Source of the DNA: Phialophora verrucosa | Taxonomy: Eukaryota > Ascomycota > Eurotiomycetes > Chaetothyriales > Herpotrichiellaceae | DNA length: 64,000 bases | NCBI GenBank assembly: GCA_002099365.1 | Contig: MSED01000005.1 | Span: 744,001-808,000, forward strand | Direction: 5' to 3' | In this document: positions 40,930 to 50,349 of the stretch, piece after piece | How positions within the stretch are numbered: the first letter of the stretch is position 1 | Layout of the letters: every line of letters begins with the position of its first letter | The notes under the pieces: generated by a model | What the model was told of the DNA's origin: nothing | What the model saw: only the letters and a program-made list of their open reading frames with translations | Databases searched by the model: none | Made by a program: the position numbers and the translations under genes

Positions 40930-43099
40930 CTAGTACCGTTGCCAATAGATCAATATCGAGTTACCGTCTTGATGGCCGCCCGACGTTTGGGACTCCGCAA
41001 TACTCGATGGGACTGCTACCTTCTCCTCCTCCATCACGTTCCATCCCCAGCATAGTCTCTCTGGTTTGAGCCATCGTTTCATATCGGACTCCGCAGGCGT
41101 CGTAGGTGACATCAGTGCCCTCGCGGTCAAGAGGCTCATTAGCTCCCGCGGCGGCTCCTCCCCTGGAGCCCACGGTCCAGGCGGAGGAACATATGCCCAT
41201 GATGTTGGATCCACAGGGTACCAGGCCACCAGCTGCTTAATCCACTCCGTGACTCTATGAGGTAGTTTGACGCCGTGAGCGTACTCGCTATACAAGGCTG
41301 AGAGCGCCACTGCTAGACGGCCTTTGGGGTCTGGGAGAGCGCCCGTTGTCAGGAGATGCTGTTCCAGCTCAGATAGACACTTCCGGAGCCGATGTGAGTT
41401 AGGGACCATCTCGACAAGAGCGTCGCAATCGAGAAGCTCCAGGGGGCGAGTAAGTCGACTGTGCCGGCCTACCAGCATCCTTAGGTTCCCGAGCGCAGCC
41501 TCTGGGACCTCGTCCTGCAGGCCGACCAGCATTTGTTCGTCGCCGGACGTCCCACTGATCGCACATTTCAGTACAAACTTGCACGTAGCCACCGCTGTCT
41601 CCACTATCTCCAGCTGACTGTCTCGATAAATCTTAGCGTTACGCTGTTTGGCGTTCGCGAGCTCCAAGCCAGGAACGGTTCGAGCTGGATCGGTTGCCCG
41701 GAGGCGCTCCGCACGGGCAGAGCACTCTCTTAATAGTTGACTCAGCGTTGCTAGGATGAGGCGGCCACCATCGAATCTAGGCATTTTCTTGTTTAGACAG
41801 AAGCTCATCAGTGACTGCCGCCTGGTATTCATGCTCTGCATTTCACGATCGTTGGCGCACAAGATAGAAATGCTGTCTAGTAGGTCGAATGAGAAGAGTG
41901 AAGACTCCAAAGCTATTGCTGACGTCGATTCAGGGTGCTTGTGGTCGAAGATGAAGCATCTCCTCTCTGGGTCAGATCGGAGGTCTTGTTTCCAAGCCTT
42001 GCGGGCTACGTCGAGGGGCGAGCCAGGTGGCGCTTTTATACTGATGACGAGATGGTCGAATGGGTTATTTTTGATAGTGAAGCCGTAGGCTAAGAGAAGA
42101 CCTTCGTTGTCTCGCGGCCCATAGTTATTGCAGAGCTCCTGCCCCGATTCATACGATTCCAGGATCTGTAGGCCGACGAAGTCGTACCGCGCTTGCCACT
42201 CCACCTGAGCACCCGGTCTGTGATTGAGCAAATCCAGCAAGGGGAGAAGTACTCCGAAGCGATCGGAAAAAAGCTTGACGAGGTCGTATGCCCCATTCTC
42301 CTTAGGACTTCTCTTTAAACGAGCAAGATCCGCTGGCAGAGTGGCATCAAAAACCTGGGAAGTGAATGACCGACTACCAAAAATGGAAGAAGCCCAACGA
42401 AATCGTGGCCTAACTGCGTAAGTAGAGGGCGCAGGCAGCTTCGTTCCATCCAACATACCATGTGTAGGATCCGTTCAGCGCATTCGCCCATCCCAACTGC
42501 CTCAGCTGACCCGAGCCTTGCAAGTACATTTCCTTCCATTTTGCCGCCTGAGTAGACAAGCCTGCTTTGAGGTTGGTGCCATCCAGCCAGGCCGCATCTG
42601 CCTCCTCCTCAAACTGCATAGCCGTGACGTCTTCCACTGTTGGCAGCGTAGCGATATAGGGAGCCCACCACGACGTACTTCCTAGGATCAATTGTTCCAT
42701 CAAATAGAAAGCTTGCAAAGTCTGAGGCGATTGCCTACTTTGTGTGCTCAGGAAGGGCTTCGGGAACTCAATACCATGGTTGGAGAATGGTTCGACATTT
42801 AGGGCATTGAGCACTGACAATGTGACTGGCATGGGACAGCTTGCGATGCGGGTTCCACTGGCCATGGTGGCGCCCTCGCTCACAACCGCATGATACCCCT
42901 TCCGCGGACTAAAGGCTATTTGTGCGTTTGGGTCTAGGTATCCGTCGTGGTCGAGCACCCATTGAACGAGGCCGCGATGCTTTTCAAAAACGTCCTTTGC
43001 CGAAGCAGGATCCGGCTCGCTCATCTGCAACGGAGGCGTCGTGCTTTTAGGGCCGGTGTCGACAACATCTTGATCCAGAGATGACTCGTCAGGCTCCAT
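40930..43099 (-). CDS. SET-domain lysine methyltransferase-like protein (Rubisco LSMT type)
   Basis: Two exons, 43099-42459 and 42409-40930, joined across a 49-nt intron (GTATGT donor; acceptor AG directly before GCCACG). The join gives SYTW|PRFRWASSIFGSRSF. About 706 residues. The SET domain is split by an inserted region, as in the Rubisco large-subunit methyltransferase class: GYHAVVSEGATMASGT at the start, then FGVLLPLLDLLNHRPGAQVEW (NH motif) and QELCNNYGPRDNEGLLLAYG carrying the catalytic Tyr region. A long substrate-binding C-terminal half follows. Relatives methylate lysines of ribosomal or other non-histone proteins; the substrate here is unknown. Confidence 0.85.
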
Positions 43100-43771
43100 G
43101 ACCGCGTTCTGCTGCGATATATTTTTTGATGCTGAATGTTTCTAGAGGCGCAAAAACTGAGGCTGAAATGAGGAAAGATAACAGAGAGTATTATGTCGCG
43201 GGTGAAAAATATTTGAGGAGATGCAAAACCCACACTGTTACCAAGGTACACCTCCAAAGGACTGGAAAGATGCATGTGAAGTGGCACGCATCAAAGCAGG
43301 AAAGTTTTCATGGTTGACGTGAAAGTAACAAACTAGGATTCAAAGAAATTGTGTGGAAGGCGGCTCCTTGCATCCACCTCCCGGAGCATTTGCTGCGAGT
43401 CCAGGTACAGTTGCACCGCAAGTCAAATTCATTAGGTCGGAGACATCATCTCGTGATTGACGAGATACTGGGCACGAACAACACTTTCTGTCTCAGGACA
43501 GAGACAGATGAGGAGGTAATAGATCTTCTTGTTGTCTGGTGGCAATAAAGTGGCCAGAGGATCACAAAGGATACAATCGGGGATCTCCAAATGTCGGCCT
43601 TAGATGGAGACTGGAGGGCACGGCATGTGCGCCGGCTGCGGACAACTCCTCCAACACCAGCGGTGGCCTCCTATCACTCGAAGAAGACAGATGGGATATA
43701 TCGGTGCCAATGGTGCTTGGCCCAAAGCTTTTCGTACAAGAGAGTGAACTGTGAACTCACATACCTCGCCC
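43100..43771. other. Divergent intergenic region, no gene seen
   Basis: Promoters of the SET gene (-) and the carbamoyl hydrolase (+) should lie here. Confidence 0.5.
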
Positions 43772-45384
43772 ATGTCCGTCAAGCTCTCTGCTGGGTTCAT
43801 TCTAAAATCTTGGGGAGCATCCAGCACTGCTTTCAGGTCCTGGGCTCTATTCAGTGGCGATAGTCTAAGCCAGCTCAAACGGTCCGGTGTAGGAAAGATG
43901 GCTACGAACGGTGTCAACGGGGTCAATGGCACGCGGTCGAAACACGACATAGCTGCTTTGAAGGTCAATCAGTCACGATTGCTGGACGCCATCCACACGG
44001 GTTGCAAGTTCGGCGCTGCACATAGATATGGAGAGTAAGTCATGGTTTCTTTGAAGAAAAAGCGCACAACTCATTCAGCGACAGCGATCCGACCGAGACG
44101 GGTATGGCAAGGTTGAGTCTGAACGATGCCGACAAACAAGTACGGGACTGGTTCACGAAGACGGCTGAGTCCATGGGCTGCAAAACAACAGTTGACCAGA
44201 TGGGTAACCAGTTCGCCGTCAGGCCTGGCAAGAACACAACACAACCACCGATTATGATCGGCTCGCATCTCGACACCCAGCCGACCGGTGGCAGGTATGA
44301 CGGGATTTTAGGAGTCAATGCTGGGCTTGAAGTGCTCAAGGTCTTGCATGAGAACAATGTCGAGACTGAAGGGAGTATTGGAGTCGTCAACTGGACAAAC
44401 GAGGAGGGAGCCCGCTTTCCGATGATGGCTGTCTCGTCCGGTGTTTGGGCCGAAGCTGTCCCGTTGGAAACAGCTTGGAATCTGGCAGAGGTGTCGGCTG
44501 ATAAAGACGGTCAACGAAAGACGATGAAGCAAGAGCTGGAGCGGATCGGGTACCTCGGGTCGCAAGAAGCATCGTACAAAGCTTTCCCGATCGCCGCACA
44601 TTTCGAACTTCATATCGAACAGGGTCCGATCCTCGAAGCCGAGAAAAGGAGGGTTGGAGTTGTTAAAGGCGTGCAAGCATTCAAATGGTTTGAAATCACG
44701 GTCAAAGGACGTGACACCCATGCTGGCACCACGCCATTCTCCGCGCGAATGGACTCAATGCTCTGTGCCGCGAAGCTGATCGTTGAGTCCAATGCGATTG
44801 CGAAGAAACTCGGAGGTCTCTCGACAACGGGAATACTGACCCAGCAGCCGGGGTCCATCAATACCATGGCCCACACTGTCACTTTTACCCTGGATATCCG
44901 ACACGTGGAAGATGCGAAGCTCTCTGAGATCGAGCAAACATGTCGCTCAGAGTTTGCGAAGATTGCGGAGAAAGAGAGCGAGAAGGGTTGCAAAGTGGAA
45001 TGGAAGGAATTGGTCGATAGTCCTGCTGTCAAGTTCCATCCTGACTGTGTTGCAGTCGTTGAAGAAAGTGCGAAAGAGGTCTGTGAGGGACTGCCGATGA
45101 CCGCTGAGGATGGACAGTTGTGGAAGTATATGACCAGCGGAGCAGGTCATGACAGCTGCTACACAAACCGTCGTTGTCCGACGAGCATGATCTTTTCAGT
45201 CACCAAAGACGGCGTGAGCCATAACCCGCAGGAGTATTGCAGCCCAGAGGATTGGTAAGTCGTTCTTTCTTACAAGTATGATGGTGCCCACTGACGAAAA
45301 CACAGCGCAGTCGGTGCCCAGGTATTGCTCGGCGCCGTACTCAGATATGACCAGCGGCGGGCTGAAAGAGGAGATTTTGTTTGA
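43772..45384 (+). CDS. M20-family N-carbamoyl-amino-acid hydrolase / beta-ureidopropionase / allantoate amidohydrolase-like
   Basis: Zinc amidohydrolase. Exons 43772 (or 43898)-44034, 44079-45254 and 45306-45384, with short introns of 44 and 51 nt. Metal and catalytic motifs: GSHLDTQPTGGRYDGILGV, WTNEEGARFP, FELHIEQGPILE, and the dimer-domain loop KGRDTHAGTTPFSARMD. SGAGHDSCY carries the last His ligand. Family members hydrolyse N-carbamoyl amino acids, beta-ureidopropionate or allantoate; sequence alone does not choose. Two starts are possible: ATG 43898 (MATNGVNGVNG) gives 463 residues. ATG 43772 adds 42 residues rich in Lys/Arg/Ser with one acidic residue, like a mitochondrial presequence. 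Confidence 0.88.
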
Positions 45385-45642
45385 GGACTCGCCTTGTACA
45401 ACCTGATGCCATTCTTGACAAAAAGTATCATTCTCTTGTTCTGTTAGCCACCTTAAAACCATACCAGGGAACTCCTCGACGCTATGCTTTCGACTCTTTG
45501 GAGTCCTTGGTGTGAATATCAAACCCGAAAATGAGACCATAACACCGTAGCCTTGTTGTCGCAATGCCACCAGAAAACGGTCCGAGAAATCGGTGATCAG
45601 GAGAAAGTACTCCACAACTGTTGCGCCGCCTAGAAACGATGT

Positions 45643-46781
45643 TCAGCCCTCCCTCACGGGTTTCGATTTTGGAGGGCCGAGATCGTGATCAGGCTTCTTG
45701 CCGTCCAACCTTTCGACCTCTTTTCCCCATTTGGCAAAGTAAGACCTGATCTCTTCCTCGCAGTCGCGCTTTGCGCTATCCCTACAGCCTTTCAGATTGA
45801 CCACTAGATCCCCTTCCTGCCACATGCTGTCATGGGTCCTGATGTCCCCTGTCAAGGGGTCTTTCGCGGGCGGGGTTGCATAATTGTAGGAATTGATCCT
45901 GCGTTGATCAATCAAGGCTAGCTTCGCGAGCACCGTGGGATGCCACTGCACTAGATGTTCCAGCGCATGGTTTTCCGCTTTCTGGAACGCATATGCCCGG
46001 TATAAGGGATCAAACCAGGCATCTAGGAAGTAGTGTGCCCAATTGTCCGGAGTTTGGAAGGTGAAGGGGGTATTGCGGAGGACAAATGATGTATGGGCAA
46101 GGTTGTCCATGTCCTGGGACAGGATCAGATGTGTGCGAGACGGCTTAAGGTGAGAGAATGTATGAATGACCGAGTCAGGCGGCACGACTGGTATATCTTT
46201 GAGCATCAGTGCCTCGAGTGGCTGGAGGATGTGGGATTCAAGTGAGAGCGAAGGATTTGTGATCAACGCATCGGCGGATAAGTACCAGAAAAAAGTGCTT
46301 GAGCTCATTTCTGTCAATGCATGCCGTAGGGCTGGTATCATGGACCAGGACGAAGGAGAAGGGTCAACGAGATCTAAGTAGGCGGTTGAGTTGGTGTAGA
46401 AGTTCTTGTACCCTAAGCCTGTATCAGCAAGTATGTTGCGACCGGGGTGTTGTTGGCGCATTTACCATGTCTTTCAGCATAGTCGTCCCTGTTCGTTCTT
46501 ATAATCCCCATGTAGTCGTCGCTCATGGTGGCATGGTCAAATATTGTGACAATGACAATGTCTTGGGGCCCCTCAATCGAAGTCGCGTCATTGTCTTGCT
46601 CGTCTGCCGCACGGAAGGAAAGAAAGGCCTTAATAAGAAGGTAAAGAGTCAAGAGTCCAAGCACCGAGTAAGCAAGCAATTGTATCTGCTTGCGTCGCCT
46701 CTGGGCTGCGGCAGTCAGGTTGCTGTTGCGGACATACGGCGGTGGATGTGAGGTCTTGCGTGGTGGCAGAGCGAAATGCAT
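45643..46781 (-). CDS. GT34-family Golgi mannosyltransferase (Mnn10/Mnn11-like)
   Basis: Type II membrane glycosyltransferase of the GMA12/MNN10 family; relatives add alpha-1,6-mannose to N-glycan outer chains. Two exons, 46781-46466 and 46418-45643 (47-nt intron), 363 residues. Seen: a basic cytosolic N-terminus, one membrane anchor (IQLLAYSVLGLLTLYLLIKA), IVIVTIFDHATMSDDYMGII, and ERHG|LGYKNFYTNST across the splice join. Then come FFWYLSADALITNP at the donor-site position, NNAGSFVLR-equivalent AHTSFVLRNTPFTFQ, and QWHPTVLAKLALIDQRRINS with MWQEGDLVVNLKGC near the end. The metal-binding acidic triad reads Ser-Ala-Asp rather than Asp-x-Asp. Confidence 0.88.
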
Positions 46782-47407
46782 GCTGGACAGATCTCAAAGA
46801 GCGCCAGGGGAGGTATATCATGGGTCCAGATTGTTAAAAGCCATGGCTCATCGGCTGGAGAAGAAGTACTACATGGCGTCCAGCTAGCAGTCAAGAACGT
46901 CTTGTTGAAAGATGCGCAGTCTCCTCCGCATCGAGGCATGCTAGCCTTGTCCGCTCCGATTGGCCGCCGTTGTCGCTGCCACCAATACACGGCTTCAGCG
47001 CCACTCGAATGTGACTGCTGCAAGGAACGTCGTGGAACGTGCACAAATTATCGGCGGAGTCCATATCTATTTGACGGATTGCATTCAGTGGAGGCCACCG
47101 ACGTGAACCCTGAAGGATAGTTTCTGGGGTTGTGGCGGTGAAATGTTGCCTCACTGCGATTCTGTCTCGAACTGTTGGTTGTGATCACCCTGGCTGCCGC
47201 AGCAGCATACTTTCACGACGACCTTTGCCGGCATGTGTCTTAGCTCCCAACAATCATGGCTTTGGTCCCACGGCCCATAGACCACATACGCTTCTTCTCA
47301 TGCAATCCCCATCACATCCCCTGCGAGTAAGGGCCTCTGCTCTAACCCTCTGACTCAAGGCTGCTTGACCAGACTCAATGGTACCGGATGCTGCCATATC
47401 GATGGAA
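46782..47407. other. Intergenic region, no gene seen
   Basis: Promoter of the mannosyltransferase gene and 3' flank of the secreted-protein gene. No recognised motif. Confidence 0.5.
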
Positions 47408-48005
47408 TCATGGACAAAGGATGTATTGCCAGATCAACTCCGAGTTTGAGGAGATATGATAGCCCACTTCAACCGGCACTGTGATATCGGCCCCATCGTG
47501 CAAATTAAGAAGGTGCACTGTCGCTGCTGTGTGGGTCTGGCCGCTGGGGAAGGCGTCGACGGATGGCGCATTGAGGATGAGTTTGATGTCACGGTAGCCC
47601 TGCGAACAGTTGTCAGCATGTACCGAGGCTGATTGAACAATAGCAGAGGTGTTCAGCAACGAGAAGTCCACTCACGTATCCTTCAGAATCGACGGGTTCA
47701 GGAATTCCAGGACAGGTGTAAACCAGGTCGACATCCTTCGAGGTCTTGCCGTTGGGTGCGGTGTTGGTGATGTAGAGGTAAAGCAAATTGCAATAGTCAC
47801 TTGTCGCGGCTGCATCGCCTCGCTCTTTGACATTGATGTTCACCTGCTCAGTGTAACCACACCATGGACGTATATCTGGATCCATATTGAAGGTGAGCAC
47901 ATCGCTGGCGAGCGCGGACGTCTCATTGCGAGCGAGGATGTCTATGGTGGGCGCTGCCCCGACAACGCTCAGGACATAGGTGAGTAGGGTCAGAATGAGC
48001 TTCAT
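47408..48005 (-). CDS. Small secreted cysteine-containing protein, function unknown
   Basis: I do not recognise the family. Two exons, 48005-47676 and 47599-47408 (76-nt intron, GTGAGT donor, CGCAG acceptor), 173 residues. A clear signal peptide is present (MKLILTLLTYVLSVVGAAP), cleavable after about residue 18. The mature part has four cysteines (WCGYTE, DYCNLLYLYI, VYTCPGIPEP, YILCP), enough for two disulfides, and mostly beta-type hydrophobic patterning. There is no GPI-anchor signal or transmembrane segment. It is plausibly an extracellular or cell-wall protein. Reading through the intron would instead end at a stop after 20 extra codons. Confidence 0.75.
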
Positions 48006-48360
48006 CTTGACTTAAGACTGGCTTCTGGCAGAATTGACTTGAGAGGTGAGGAGGACGAGTAGGGGAGAAGTTGTGCTCTTTGTTTGTTGCAGTTGACTCA
48101 ACAGGTAATGTGGTCGAGGTCAGAGTTCTGTTGCTTCCTTAAATCGAGAAACAGGTGATGAGTGAAGACTTGCCACTTGCGCAATTTGAATGTGAATCTC
48201 GGTGACGGTGAACTGAGGTCCAAGCCTGGGCCATGTATGTGAGAGTCATTCACCGTTGCAGGATGCTGTTTCCCATCTTAATTTACACCACCAACTCAAT
48301 TACACGAATGCTAGGCGTTCTCAATCTCACCTGAGCCCTCGAGACAACAGATAGACTGGC
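48006..48360. other. Intergenic region, no gene seen
   Basis: Upstream of the secreted-protein gene; nothing specific recognised. Confidence 0.5.
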
Positions 48361-49351
48361 TCACCAAACCCCTGGAAGCATAGTAAACCTCTTCTTCTTG
48401 TACTTGTCACCAAATTCCTTGCGGTACCTCCGCTCCTTCTTCGCTGCCCATTGACCCATCTGAAGGACAGACACAATAAGAAAAATGAGAACGCCCCAGC
48501 TGAGACCGCTGGTGAGGTAAATGCCGAGCCACGAGACGGTTTCTGTCAGATAATTGGGGCAGGTGACAAGGTTGAACAACAATCCCTGAGGAATCCCTCT
48601 CTCTGTGCCTCCAGCACTCCTGAGTCCTTTGAGCGTGAGGTGTGTCTGCAGGTTACCCAGCTCACCCAGGGCAAAGAGTGCCAAGCCAGGATACAACAGT
48701 AGCGTATTTGGCTCCTGTGCTGCCGACGAGGATGGCGAGTAGATGAAAGCTGCGATCATGACACCGGAGAGAATCCAGTAGTGGAAACAGTTCTTGAAGA
48801 TGTTCCGGATTGGCATCGTGGCCGCCGAAAAGCGATGCACGAACAGAGTCTCAACCTCACGCTTGACAAAGTGTACACATATGAGCGTGCAGAGCAAGGT
48901 TTGCAGTTGTGAGGCGTCTTTGGCTGCCGAGGGGTAGATGTAAGGTCTCAAAGCTAAGACCAAGGGATGTATCAATATGGGGCCTAAGTACTCGACTAGG
49001 AAGACGGTGCGCCATGCGATTTGTGCCCCGAGATCTTTAACGAAGACTGTGCTCTGGTCGCGCAGGCCAGTGGAGTGTATTGTAGTATCTTTACTGTTGG
49101 TAACAACGCTGCCATCGGAACCTTTAGTCACACGGAGCTGGTGAACGGAGTATTTGGTCCTGCGAGCAAGTTCGGAATACAGGTCGGCCGTCGTCGCATT
49201 CAAATTCACTTCGGCGGTTTCAGGCAAGCTCTTGATGGGCTTCCCTGCACAGATGTTAGCAGTAACTCAGTGATATGCTTGTCAGAGATCGCGGGCCGTC
49301 GTTCGTACCTCGAGGACGCACCAGCAGGGTGATGGGTTTTGATGAAGCCAT
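48361..49351 (-). CDS. tsc13: Very-long-chain enoyl-CoA reductase Tsc13
   Basis: Last step of the ER fatty-acid elongation cycle, supplying very-long-chain acyl-CoA for sphingolipids. Two exons: 49351-49309 (43 nt) and 49244-48361, with a 64-nt intron; 308 residues. The short first exon gives MASSKPITLLVRPRG and joins to KPIKSLPETAEV. An N-terminal ubiquitin-like domain (TKYSVHQLRVTKG, GSDGSVV) is followed by several membrane helices. The steroid 5-alpha-reductase-type C-terminal domain reads HFVKREVETLFVHRFS, FKNCFHYW, CPNYLTETVSWLGIYL, and RYRKEFGDKYKKKRFTMLPG. The usual catalytic region and a basic C-terminus are present. Confidence 0.93.
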
Positions 49352-50349
49352 CCTGGGTGCTCTGCACCTGTGACTGACAGTGAGAATAATGTCTATGAAG
49401 TCGAAGAATGAGTGTGCCTGCCAAGGTGAGCAACCCTGATGCGGGCGATGCAGCCCTGCAATTAGGAAGCTATTCGCTTGGAGAACCACCGATGGAGCTT
49501 ACTTCCTTGGCTGAGAGGCTCCGTTTGCTGACAGGTGATTCGCACCGTAACTCTGCGCATAATTTCGTGCACCTGAGAGCAAAGCAGCTATATGTAACTT
49601 TCTAGACACCAACGCTGTCACTCTTTTCCGCCGGCATTGTTCGAATGCATAATCCATATTATCTTCTCGTACCCCACTCCCCTCTTTCGACACTAGTCCC
49701 TGGCTGAATGCTATATCAAAGTGTACTTCATGTTAGGGATGGCCTAATGGGATAGGTAGAACGTGACAACAACACGGAGTGGCAGTACGGAGTATCCAAC
49801 TCGAAGCCTGCGAGACAGGTGCTTTTCTCACGCGAGTGCCTGCTCAGTTATTTGACCTTTTCAGAAGCTTGGCATTCGTGATACTTCCAGCGATACCGTA
49901 ATCCAAACCTCATCGTTAATATTGCTCGAGGAGTCTAACTAAGCCTTCTATCAATTTTCATGCAAGGTTCTGTGGCTGTATCTCTGCCAATTAGGAGCAC
50001 TATATTTAAGAATTCTAGCTGAACTCAGGGGCTTTCGTGGCGCCAGCTCTAGGCCCGATAAGACATTGCGGCTGAGAAGGAGCTGGCTGGTGAGTGGACT
50101 TCCCCTGATGCAAGCATGATCTTACGTATATATGTAGGAGGCAGCCAGAGTCTCTACATAAGTATAACCCCTCAGAACACCAGTTGTGTTGTCTTCTACA
50201 TCCCACAAAGTATTGATATTGTGTGTTGTTTGAGCACCTGATCGTTCAATTCTCAGGCAACGTGGTTTCAGTCATTGCTATATAATTGTAGTTAATACTG
50301 GTATATCTGGGTGCCGGGCCTTGTTGCCGATTCAGGAGAGTTATTCAGC
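49352..50349. promoter_or_regulatory. Divergent tsc13/dioxygenase intergenic region
   Basis: No gene seen. A TATATAAT word at 50279-50286 lies about 64 bp before the dioxygenase ATG and could be a core promoter element. It also contains a TACGGAGTA word near 49786. Confidence 0.5.

Noticed and set aside
42410..42440. Acceptor CTTACGCAG for the SET-gene intron
   Set aside because: With the GTATGT donor it creates a stop at once. The AG four bases further on keeps the frame and gives SYTW|PRFRWASS.
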